NCBI GenBank assembly: GCA_030607765.1
Contig: JAUWJJ010000004.1
Coordinates: forward strand, 1 to 14,077
Source of the DNA: Candidatus Aerophobota bacterium
GTDB lineage: Bacteria; Aerophobota; Aerophobia; Aerophobales; B3-G15
Direction of reading: 5' to 3'
DNA: 14,077 bases
Shown: one piece after another, positions 6,420 to 13,328 of the stretch
Layout of the letters: each line of letters begins with the position of its first letter
Numbering within the stretch: position 1 is the stretch's first letter
Notes under the pieces: generated by a model
What the model saw: only the letters and a program-made list of their open reading frames with translations
Databases searched by the model: none
What the model was told of the DNA's origin: nothing
Position numbers and translations under genes: made by a program

Positions 6420-6545
6420 ATGAGAATTAAAAAACTATGCGGATTTATTTGTGTGAGCTGTGGGATTTTAATTCTCTTTTTAATTTTTTCTCCCCAATCA
6501 AAACCAATTCAAGGGAATTTAGCTTATACAGCTAATTTTATGTAA
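6420..6545 (+). CDS. Small hypothetical membrane or signal-peptide ORF (41 aa)
   Basis: An ATG directly abuts the alcohol dehydrogenase stop and opens 41 codons. The start MRIKKLCGF is basic and is followed by a hydrophobic stretch VSCGILILFLIF, then a polar tail. It could be a small single-span protein, or the remnant N-terminus of an exported protein. GGAG and AAGG in the preceding codons could serve as ribosome sites. It ends eight bases before the -35 box of the transport promoter. I recognise no family, and it may not be a real gene. Confidence 0.3.
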   Translation: MRIKKLCGFICVSCGILILFLIFSPQSKPIQGNLAYTANFM

Positions 6546-6552
6546 AATTTGA

Positions 6553-6580
6553 TTGACAAAATTTTTGAATTTAATACAGT
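6553..6580 (+). promoter_or_regulatory. Sigma70-like promoter of the glp transport operon
   Basis: A consensus -35 TTGACA (6553-6558) and a -10-like TACAGT (6575-6580, four of six consensus bases) are spaced by 16 bases. This is the only strong promoter-like site before the six-gene operon and implies a leader of about 125 bases. The box ends also form an inverted repeat ATTGAC (6552-6557)/GTCAAT (6579-6584) that might be an operator. Confidence 0.5.
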
Positions 6581-6715
6581 CAATAAAGATAACAGTAGGA
6601 GTTTTTTTCTAATCCTATAAGATTTGAAATATTTTTTTTAATTAATAAGCTAAGAAAACAGCTTACAAATTAAAGTTATCCTTATTAAGTACAAGATTCC
6701 AGTGTGGAGGTAAGA

Positions 6716-7852
6716 ATGGAAGAAGGTGAAATAGGGATTAGGATTAAAAATATAACAAAATCATATGAAAAGAAAACTGTTTTGGATAATCTTTCTTTAG
6801 AAATAGAAAAAGGAAGCTTTACAACTATTCTGGCTCCGACAGGATCAGGGAAGACAACTTTATTACGAGTTATGATTGGAATTACGAGACCTGATAATGG
6901 TAAAGTTTATTATAACGGAAAAAATGTAACCGATGTTCCAGTTCAAAAAAGAAGTGTTTCAATGGTTTATCAGCAGTTTATTAATTATCCTTCTCTGACT
7001 ATTTATGAGAATATTGCTTCTCCGTTAAGAGTTTCTGGTAGGAAATTATCCGAAAGTGAAATTGATAAAAAAGTAAGAGATAATGCCCGGATTGTAGGGA
7101 TTAGTGATTTGTTGGACCATCTCCCGGAGGAAGTAAGCGGTGGAGAAAAGCAGAGAACGGCAATTGCCAGAGCTTTGTGTAAGGAACCTGAGTTTGTTTT
7201 TTTAGACGAACCATTGGCTAATTTGGACTACAAGCTTAGAGAAAAATTAAGGGGTGAATTAAAGACGATTTTGAGAAAGAAGCAATGTACTGTAATCTAT
7301 GCTACTCCTGAGCCAGGGGATGCATTGGCGATGTCTACCCATGTTGCATTCCTTCATAAATGTAAGATTTTGCAATTTGGTCCGGCTCAAGAGGTTTATT
7401 GGAATCCTAAATATGTTGAAGTTGCATCTTATTTTAATGAACCACCAATGAATGTCTTTGACTGCGGGCTTGTTATAGAAAATGGGAATTATTATCTTCA
7501 AGTATCCCAAAAATTAAAGATAAATGTCAACGGCTTTAAGAATTTGCTTAGCGAGGGTCGTTATCTTATAGGGATTCGACCACAGAATTTGAGTACTACT
7601 AAAGTGAAAGAAGGTATGATTTCATTTAAGAATACTGTGGAATTTGCTGAAATAGTAGGCTCAGATACTACATTACATTTAACTCACCAGGGTAAGGACT
7701 TGAGCATACTTATAGAAAAACCAACAAGAAGTTATGAGATAGGACAAGAAATAGAAGTATATCTTGATCCTCGAAGTGTTTATATTTATAGTAAAAAATC
7801 AAGAAAGCTAATTGTTAGAGGTCAGGCCATGGGGTCTATGACAGAGATTTGA
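6716..7852 (+). CDS. glpS: Glycerol-type ABC importer ATPase 1 (GlpS-like), H-loop histidine lost
   Basis: This 378-aa CUT1/MalK-type ATPase powers solute import. Visible motifs are Walker A APTGSGKTT (40-48), Q-loop Q86, an intact signature VSGGEKQR (140-147), Walker B FVFLDE (160-165) and a C-terminal TOBE-like regulatory region from about 235. At the H-loop, where relatives have THD, it reads ATPE, so the switch histidine is replaced by P198. The phrase VPVQKRSVSMVYQQFINYPSLTIYENIASPL closely resembles GlpS of the Rhizobium glycerol transporter. Its partner has the opposite defect, so the two should form one good and one degenerate ATP site. I chose ATG 6716, six bases after GGAGG (6706-6710), over GTG 6704. 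It is the first gene of the operon and is separated from the second by 195 bases holding a repeat element. Confidence 0.9.
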   Translation: MEEGEIGIRIKNITKSYEKKTVLDNLSLEIEKGSFTTILAPTGSGKTTLLRVMIGITRPDNGKVYYNGKNVTDVPVQKRSVSMVYQQFINYPSLTIYENIASPLRVSGRKLSESEIDKKVRDNARIVGISDLLDHLPEEVSGGEKQRTAIARALCKEPEFVFLDEPLANLDYKLREKLRGELKTILRKKQCTVIYATPEPGDALAMSTHVAFLHKCKILQFGPAQEVYWNPKYVEVASYFNEPPMNVFDCGLVIENGNYYLQVSQKLKINVNGFKNLLSEGRYLIGIRPQNLSTTKVKEGMISFKNTVEFAEIVGSDTTLHLTHQGKDLSILIEKPTRSYEIGQEIEVYLDPRSVYIYSKKSRKLIVRGQAMGSMTEI

Positions 7853-7920
7853 TTGTTTTTAAAAGGTAATAGGTAAGTTTTCCTAAAAAATGGAGAGATT
7901 GCTCATTTGTCATTGCGAGC

Positions 7921-7976
7921 TGTAGCTTGCCGATTTATCGGCGCATTAAAACCGCCCAATGAATTGGGCAGCTACA
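7921..7976. repeat. GTAG/CTAC two-hairpin palindromic element, copy 3, inside the operon
   Basis: The outer stem TGTAGC (7921-7926) pairs with GCTACA (7971-7976). Inside are hairpins GCCGAT (7929-7934)/ATCGGC (7937-7942) and GCCCAAT (7954-7960)/ATTGGGC (7963-7969). It lies between the two ATPase genes of the operon, so it would be transcribed. Just upstream, TTGTCATTGCGAGC (7907-7920) resembles the head of REP-like repeats known from other bacteria. No T-run follows, so read-through is expected. Confidence 0.75.
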
Positions 7977-8047
7977 ATTAACAGAGAAAAAGAGGAAAGT
8001 TTTAGAAAAGCTAAACTATTACTTTGAAAGTATAGGAGAGAGGATTG

Positions 8048-9142
8048 ATGGCTAAAATAGAGTTGAAAAATATAGAGCATTTTTATAAGTCAGATAAAAA
8101 AAAAGATAAGAAAGAAACCATTTCAATTCGAGGGGTAAATTTATGTTGGGAGGATGGCAGTGCTAACGCCTTACTTGGCCCATCCGGTTGTGGCAAAACT
8201 ACCCTGTTAAATATTATCTCTGGTTTGTTAAAACCAACTCGGGGAAAAGTTTTTTTTGATGGGAAAGATGTAACGAATCTTACTCCCCAAGAGAAAAATA
8301 TCGCCCAGGTTTTTCAGTTTCCTGTGAATTATGATTCAATGAATATATTTGGCAACTTAGCATTTCCGCTTCGAAATGATGGTCTTCCGAAGGAGGAAAT
8401 TAAAAAGAGAGTCAAGGAGACAGCAGATATAGTAGGTTTAACTGATAAGCTCTATACTTCCTGCAAAGCATTGAATGCGGATGATAAACATAAGGTTTCA
8501 TTAGCTCGCAATATTATTAGAAGAAATATTAATGTACTTTTACTTGATGAGCCTCTGACGGATCTTGATCCTCATCTTAAATGGTCTTTGAGAAGGAAGA
8601 TAAAGGAGGTTCAGAGTGAGACAAAGATAACCACGATATATGTGACTCATGATCAGCATGAGGCTTTAACATTTGCTGATAAAATTGTTGTGATGAAAGA
8701 TGGTCGAATTATACAGATTGGCACACCTGAGGAATTATACTCAAATCCTCAGGCTCCTTTTATTGGGTATTTTATTGGAAGCCCGGGTATGAACTTTTTT
8801 GATTGTTTGTTGAGCAAGGATAAATTGGACTTTGAGGGATTTTCAATGAATATCTCTTCAAAAACGAAATTAAAACTTATGCAACATGGATTTAAATTTC
8901 AATTAGGAATTAGGCCTGAATTTGTTCAGACCAGCAAAGAGAGAAAAAAGGGATGGATTCCCCTTAATGTTGAAATAGTTGAAGATATAGGATGCTATAA
9001 GATATTGACCTTGGCTTCGAGTAACATAAGGGTAAAAAGTCGATTGCCGGCGGGAATGTCAGTGTTAGAGGGAGAAGAAATATGGGTTAATTTTCCAGAG
9101 GATAAAATAAAAGTTTATAAAGATGATCTATTAATTTATTAG
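8048..9142 (+). CDS. glpT: Glycerol-type ABC importer ATPase 2 (GlpT-like), degenerate signature motif
   Basis: This 364-aa ATPase is the second nucleotide-binding subunit of the importer. Walker A GPSGCGKTT (44-52), Q-loop Q90, Walker B VLLLDE (163-168), D-loop LTDLD and H-loop H201 in YVTHDQHEA are intact. The LSGGQ signature is replaced by LNADDKHK (142-149). LTFADKIVVMKDGRIIQIGTP and FIGYFIGSPGMNFFD are typical of GlpT of the glycerol system; a TOBE-like C-terminus follows. Here glpT means an ABC ATPase, not the E. coli glycerol-3-phosphate antiporter. I chose ATG 8048, with AGGAG (8034-8038) and GAGAGG (8038-8043) upstream, over TTG 8045. It lies 142 bases before the first permease gene. 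Confidence 0.9.
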   Translation: MAKIELKNIEHFYKSDKKKDKKETISIRGVNLCWEDGSANALLGPSGCGKTTLLNIISGLLKPTRGKVFFDGKDVTNLTPQEKNIAQVFQFPVNYDSMNIFGNLAFPLRNDGLPKEEIKKRVKETADIVGLTDKLYTSCKALNADDKHKVSLARNIIRRNINVLLLDEPLTDLDPHLKWSLRRKIKEVQSETKITTIYVTHDQHEALTFADKIVVMKDGRIIQIGTPEELYSNPQAPFIGYFIGSPGMNFFDCLLSKDKLDFEGFSMNISSKTKLKLMQHGFKFQLGIRPEFVQTSKERKKGWIPLNVEIVEDIGCYKILTLASSNIRVKSRLPAGMSVLEGEEIWVNFPEDKIKVYKDDLLIY

Positions 9143-9284
9143 AGTATTTTAGATGCAAAGTTGATCAGCTTTTCAGAAAAGATTAATTTAATAAATTAGC
9201 CATAAGATGAGGTAATAATGTAATGTTAACCAATTGTTTTCATTCTGGAATATTGACTTAGGAAAATCCCCGGAGGTAAGATGA

Positions 9285-10142
9285 ATGAAAAATAGAGCAA
9301 TTTTCTTTTTATTACCCGCGTTGGGGTTAATGTCTATAAGTGCCTTTATACCACTTATGACTGTTGTTAACTATTCCCTCCATTGTATATTTCCAGGCTC
9401 TTTTCCGTATTATGTAGGGTTGGAGAATTATATTGAGGCATTGCATGACCCTTTATTCGGAGGGGCTTTTTTTCGACAAATAATTTTCAGTTTTATAATC
9501 CTTGGCATTGAAATTCCCTTAGGTTTAATATTGGCTATGGCTATGCCTAAAAAAGGTTATTGGGTGGGTATAGTTCTTGTTTTACTGGGGATTCCTTTAT
9601 TAATACCATGGAATGTCGTCGGTATTATGTGGCGTGTGCTTACGCGAGCTGATCTTGGAATAGTTTCTCTACTTTTTAGGAAGCTGGGTTACGAATACAA
9701 TATGTCGTTGCACTGGGGAGATGGATGGTGGACGGTTGTATGTATGGATGTATGGCATTGGTCTCCTCTTGTCGTCTTGCTATGTTATGCTGGATTACAG
9801 GCAATTCCAGATGAATTTTATCAGGCGGCTAAAATTGATAAAGCTTCCAGATGGGCTACCTTCAGATATGTTACATTACCCAAACTTAGATATGTATTGA
9901 TTATCGCCGTGCTTTTGAGATTTATGGATTCATTTAAGATTTATGCTGAGCCTTTTCAGCTTACAGGTGGAGGACCTGGCGATTCAACTACATATTTAAG
10001 TACATATGCATCAAGAAAAGCTATAGGGGGATTTGAGATGGGAATGGGTGCTGCAGTGTCTTTAATTTATTTTTTTAGTGTTATAGTTATATGCTATATC
10101 TTATACACTATAATGATGCATATTGCAGGAGGTAAAAGGTAA
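9285..10142 (+). CDS. glpP: Glycerol-type ABC importer permease 1 (GlpP-like, MalF family)
   Basis: This 285-aa inner-membrane permease has about six hydrophobic segments, the first being FFLLPALGLMSISAFIPLM. The EAA loop that docks onto an ATPase is EFYQAAKIDKASRWATFRYV followed by TLP (about 177-199). TGGGPGDSTTYLSTYASRKA is a conserved MalF-type block. It should pair with the next permease to form the membrane channel. The start is ATG 9285, eight bases after GGAGG (9272-9276). Another ATG at 9281, in a different frame and closer to the same ribosome site, opens only a four-residue ORF ending at 9295. The stop abuts the next start codon with no gap, so translation is probably coupled. In this operon glpP means a permease, not the Bacillus antiterminator. 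Confidence 0.9.
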   Translation: MKNRAIFFLLPALGLMSISAFIPLMTVVNYSLHCIFPGSFPYYVGLENYIEALHDPLFGGAFFRQIIFSFIILGIEIPLGLILAMAMPKKGYWVGIVLVLLGIPLLIPWNVVGIMWRVLTRADLGIVSLLFRKLGYEYNMSLHWGDGWWTVVCMDVWHWSPLVVLLCYAGLQAIPDEFYQAAKIDKASRWATFRYVTLPKLRYVLIIAVLLRFMDSFKIYAEPFQLTGGGPGDSTTYLSTYASRKAIGGFEMGMGAAVSLIYFFSVIVICYILYTIMMHIAGGKR

Positions 10143-10940
10143 ATGAAGAAGAGAAGCATAGGTTTGATTGTTTATCTTGTTATTTTAGCAATCCCAATTT
10201 ATTGGATGATAAATACTTCTTTTAAGCCAAATATTGAAATCCTGAGCAAGTTAACATTATACCCACATAATTTTACATTCCGAAATTATGGTGTCATTTT
10301 TACTTCACCATTTTGGAGGAGTGGTTTTATAAACTCTTTTAAATTCGTCACTTTGAACGTGGTTATGGTTATGCTTGCAGCTGTTCCAGCCGCATATGCA
10401 TTCTCCAGATGGAAATTTAGAGGTGACCATCAGTTGTTTTTCTGGCTATTAACCAACAGAATGGCTCCTGCTGCTTCTTTTATGCTTCCAATGTTTGCGT
10501 TATATTCTAATATTGGAATTTTTGATACTTCTTTAGCAGTAGCACTTGCCCATTGCCTGTTTAATCTACCCCTTTCAATTTGGATTCTCGAGGGATTTAT
10601 GTCAGGCATTCCAAAGGAAATAGATGAAACTGCGTTTATAGATGGATATAGTTTTTTAAAGTTTTTCAGAAAGATTTTTTTACCCTTAATTTCTCAAGGA
10701 ATAGCAGTAGCAGCCTTCTTTTGCTTTTTATTTTCATGGGTAGAACTCCTATTGGCAAGGACTTTGACATCTATTGACGCAAAACCTATAACGGTTACGT
10801 TAAGCCGAAGCTTAGGAGCTGGAGGCTGGGATTGGGGAGTATTAGCTGCTGCGGGAGTACTTACAATGCTTCCCGGTGCAATAGTAGTGTATTTTATAAG
10901 GAACCTTATGACTAAAGGGTTTTCGATGGGAAGGATGTAA
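10143..10940 (+). CDS. glpQ: Glycerol-type ABC importer permease 2 (GlpQ-like, MalG family)
   Basis: This 265-aa permease is the second half of the membrane channel. It has about six hydrophobic segments, starting with IGLIVYLVILAIPIYWMINTS followed by a periplasmic loop. The EAA loop EIDETAFIDGYSFLKFF with following RKIFLPL (about 159-182) is intact. NRMAPAASFMLPMFALYSN is typical of MalG-type members. ATG 10143 follows the upstream stop directly; AGGAGG (10127-10132), inside the end of the previous gene, is its ribosome site. It is followed after two bases by the DUF2160 gene. The symbol denotes the Rhizobium-type transporter gene and not a phosphodiesterase. Confidence 0.9.
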   Translation: MKKRSIGLIVYLVILAIPIYWMINTSFKPNIEILSKLTLYPHNFTFRNYGVIFTSPFWRSGFINSFKFVTLNVVMVMLAAVPAAYAFSRWKFRGDHQLFFWLLTNRMAPAASFMLPMFALYSNIGIFDTSLAVALAHCLFNLPLSIWILEGFMSGIPKEIDETAFIDGYSFLKFFRKIFLPLISQGIAVAAFFCFLFSWVELLLARTLTSIDAKPITVTLSRSLGAGGWDWGVLAAAGVLTMLPGAIVVYFIRNLMTKGFSMGRM

Positions 10941-10942
10941 AA

Positions 10943-11221
10943 ATGCTTTCTTGGATGCATTGGACTCTTCCAAGTGCGATTGCATTTGGAGCAATGGGGA
11001 CTTTGATATTAGGACTTGCGATTTGGGATGTGTATTCTCCAGGGTTTGCTCGAAAAGGGTTTTTACCTATAAAAACAACCAGAGGTGATAGAGCATTTAT
11101 ATCGATAATTTGTATGATAGGTATTTTCCTTCTCTGGCTAAGGTTCGTTCCCGAGATTTCTTTATATATAGCTTGTCTAATCTCAGCATTCCTCATTTTC
11201 GTTATAATGAGGTGGGGATAA
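10943..11221 (+). CDS. glpU: Small DUF2160 membrane protein of the glycerol transporter operon (GlpU-like)
   Basis: This 92-aa protein has about three hydrophobic segments: WTLPSAIAFGAMGTLILGLA, FISIICMIGIFLLWLRFV and ISLYIACLISAFLIFVIM. Between the first two lies IWDVYSPGFARKGFLPIKTT followed by RGDR. The start (WMHWTLPSA) and the RKGFLPI...TTRGDR block are the pattern of DUF2160 proteins, which occur between the second permease and the binding protein in glpSTPQUV operons. Its role is unknown; an accessory subunit of the importer is a reasonable guess from strict gene order. ATG 10943 follows the permease stop by two bases with AAGGA at 10931-10935 upstream. Confidence 0.88.
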   Translation: MLSWMHWTLPSAIAFGAMGTLILGLAIWDVYSPGFARKGFLPIKTTRGDRAFISIICMIGIFLLWLRFVPEISLYIACLISAFLIFVIMRWG

Positions 11222-11296
11222 TATTTTAAGGTTTGATTTAGGTGAATATATGTTTAATTTTGAACACATAAAAATAAGAATTTGGTCGGGAATAAA

Positions 11297-11324
11297 TTAA
11301 ACTTACCAACGATGGTGAGTTTAA
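11297..11324 (+). promoter_or_regulatory. Intercistronic hairpin upstream of the binding-protein gene
   Basis: An 11-bp stem pairs TTAAACTTACC (11297-11307) with GGTGAGTTTAA (11314-11324), with one G-T wobble and a six-base loop AACGAT. No T-run follows. Hairpins between transport genes and binding-protein genes in other operons stabilise or process mRNA so that more binding protein is made; that role here is inferred. Confidence 0.5.
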
Positions 11325-11388
11325 AATAACATATGAGGAGGTGAGTAATTTTTCAACTGCGAATAAGTATAAAAGGAGGTAATACCAA

Positions 11389-13164
11389 ATGAAAAGCACA
11401 AAGAAATCAATATGGCGAGCAGGAATCATAGTCGGTACTATTGTAAGTGTATTCTTAGTGGCAAATCTTGCATTTGGAGAGACTAAGTATGAAGAAGCCG
11501 CAGAAAAATGGGCAAAGGAATTTCAGCCCTGTGCTATTTCTGAAGAAGCTCAAATAAAAGAACTGAAGTGGTTTGCTAATGTATCGAAACCTTTTAGAGG
11601 GATGGATCTTAGGTCAGTAGCTGAAACCATCAAGACTCATAAGTGGGAGGCAGAAGTTTTAACCAAGGCATTTGAAGAAATAACAGGTATTCATGTTGAC
11701 CACGATATCATCGATGAAGGCGATGTTATTGAAAAGCTACAGACACAAATGGCAACAGGAAGAAGAATTTATGATGTCTACGTTAATGATGGAGACTTGA
11801 TTGGGACTCATCTGCGAAAGTTGTCTTGTATTAATCTTACTGAATATATAAATGGAGAAGGAAAGGATGTAACAAATCCGATGCTTCATCTGGAGGATTT
11901 TTTAAATCTGGAATTTGGCCAGGATTACGATGGCAACCAACTACAATTACCTGATCAACAGTTTGCTAACCTCTATTGGTTTAGATACGACTGGTTTAAT
12001 AACCCTGAATATAAGAAGATGTTCAAGGAAAAGTATGGATATGAACTTGGTGTACCTTTGAACTGGGCTGCATATGAGGATATAGCTGACTTCTTTACAA
12101 ATGATGTGAAATACATTGATGGTGTTAGAGTATACGGTCATATGGATTATGGTAAAAAAGGACCTTCCCTCGGTTGGAGGTTTACCGATGCCTGGTTATC
12201 CATTGCAGGGGTAGGTGATAAGGGAATACCAAACGGGCTTCCTGTGGATGAGTGGGGTATCAGAGTCGAGAACAGAATCCCCGTAGGTTCAATGGTGGAA
12301 AGAGGAGGAGCTCTAAATGGACCTGCTGCCTATTATGCTCTGACTAAGTATGTTGAGTGGCTAAAGAAGTATGCTCCTCCATATGCTGCTTCAATGAGAT
12401 GGTCTGAGGCCGGCCCTGTACCTTCCAGGGGAGTCATTGCCCAGCGTGCTTTCCAGTATATCACTTTTCTTTCAGCAGATCCTTTCACATCTCCTGAGAG
12501 CCCGGTGACCGACAAGAATGGATACCCTCTATGGAGAATGGCTCCTACTCCTCATGGTAGATATTGGGATGAAGGAATGAAGATTGGATATCAAGATGCA
12601 GGGAGTTGGACAATTCCAAATACGACTAAAGGCGATCGACGTAAAATGGCTTGGTTATGGGCACAGTTTTGTGACTCTTTGTCTGTCTGTCTTAAAAAGT
12701 TCAACGTTGGTCACACTCCTATTCGAAAGTCCACTGTTTGGTCTAATTACTGGACGGAACGCGAAGGAGAGTTAGGAGGTTTAATTACCTTTTATAAATC
12801 ACCTGTAGAGTATAAATGGACTGATACAGGTTGTAATGTTCCAGATTATCCCTTACTTGCGGAACAGTGGTGGAAGCAGATAGCACTTGCTGTTACTGGT
12901 GAGAAGACCCCAGAGCAAGCTTTGAATGATCTTGCAGAAATACAGGATAAATTAATGGGTAAGCTCCGCTTAGCTAAGTACTCTCCTAAACTTAATCCGA
13001 TAAAATCTCGAGAGTACTGGTTAAGTCAACCTGGTTCGCCAAAACCTGAGAGACCCAGGCCAGAGCCAAAGACAGTTTCCTATGATGGGTTAGTCGAAGG
13101 CTGGCAAGCGGGAGCAAAGAAACCAAACTATATGAAGTATTATCCTTTTGTAGGTGGCGGATAA
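11389..13164 (+). CDS. glpV: Glycerol-type ABC importer periplasmic binding protein (GlpV-like)
   Basis: This 591-aa extracytoplasmic solute-binding protein is clearly longer than MalE-type proteins (about 400 aa) and fits the long GlpV family. Residues 1 to about 31 form a signal peptide: basic KSTKK, a hydrophobic core IIVGTIVSVFLVANLAFG and a likely cleavage near AFG. There is no lipobox cysteine, so it should be soluble in a periplasm. Recognisable family blocks are PFRGMDLRSVAETIKTHKWE, ITGIHVDHDIIDEGDVIEKL followed by QTQMATG, and YDVYVNDGDLIGTH. The ribosome site AAAAGGAGGT (11371-11380) is nearly perfect, unlike most in the operon, consistent with high expression. A second purine-rich motif (GAGGAGG, 11335-11341) has no start codon at a usable distance. 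An intrinsic terminator follows. Glycerol as ligand is inferred from operon and family. Confidence 0.92.
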   Translation: MKSTKKSIWRAGIIVGTIVSVFLVANLAFGETKYEEAAEKWAKEFQPCAISEEAQIKELKWFANVSKPFRGMDLRSVAETIKTHKWEAEVLTKAFEEITGIHVDHDIIDEGDVIEKLQTQMATGRRIYDVYVNDGDLIGTHLRKLSCINLTEYINGEGKDVTNPMLHLEDFLNLEFGQDYDGNQLQLPDQQFANLYWFRYDWFNNPEYKKMFKEKYGYELGVPLNWAAYEDIADFFTNDVKYIDGVRVYGHMDYGKKGPSLGWRFTDAWLSIAGVGDKGIPNGLPVDEWGIRVENRIPVGSMVERGGALNGPAAYYALTKYVEWLKKYAPPYAASMRWSEAGPVPSRGVIAQRAFQYITFLSADPFTSPESPVTDKNGYPLWRMAPTPHGRYWDEGMKIGYQDAGSWTIPNTTKGDRRKMAWLWAQFCDSLSVCLKKFNVGHTPIRKSTVWSNYWTEREGELGGLITFYKSPVEYKWTDTGCNVPDYPLLAEQWWKQIALAVTGEKTPEQALNDLAEIQDKLMGKLRLAKYSPKLNPIKSREYWLSQPGSPKPERPRPEPKTVSYDGLVEGWQAGAKKPNYMKYYPFVGGG

Positions 13165-13206
13165 TTTGATTAAATAAGGGAATGTGTGGAAGGGAAGTAG
13201 GTATAG

Positions 13207-13250
13207 GAGGGCAGTAGTTGGAATTTTCCTCAGCTACTGCCCTCGTTTGT
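13207..13250 (+). terminator. Intrinsic terminator of the glp transport operon
   Basis: A perfect 11-bp stem GAGGGCAGTAG (13207-13217)/CTACTGCCCTC (13234-13244), extendable inward by four more pairs including wobbles, is followed by GTTTGTATTT. It ends the operon 43 bases after the binding-protein stop and separates it from the gpsA-like gene. Confidence 0.85.
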
Positions 13251-13252
13251 AT

Positions 13253-13281
13253 TTGCAATATTTCATAATCTGTTCTTAATA
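13253..13281 (+). promoter_or_regulatory. Possible weak promoter for the gpsA-like gene
   Basis: TTGCAA (13253-13258) and TTAATA (13276-13281) are spaced by 17 bases. The -35 matches four of six consensus bases; the -10 is poor. The preceding terminator implies that some promoter must lie here. A short hairpin AGGTT (13285-13289)/AACCT (13294-13298) follows in the leader. Confidence 0.25.
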
Positions 13282-13328
13282 CAGAGGTTAAAAAACCTTA
13301 TTTTGCCTCAAAAAGGAGACAATTTAAA

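Noticed and set aside
6646..6665. Hairpin TAAGCT/AGCTTA as a terminator before glpS
   Set aside because: The T-run lies upstream of the stem rather than after it, and the stem is only six AT-rich pairs.
7907..7920. TTGTCATTGCGAGC as a complete known REP repeat
   Set aside because: Only the head of the familiar REP-like sequence is present and its palindromic partner is missing; noted only as a similarity.
564..7976. Palindromic repeats as a CRISPR array
   Set aside because: Copies are thousands of bases apart, lie between genes, and have no regular spacer arrangement or cas genes.
8048..10940. glpT, glpP and glpQ as the E. coli or Bacillus genes of those names
   Set aside because: The proteins are an ABC ATPase and two ABC permeases; the symbols follow the Rhizobium transporter naming.
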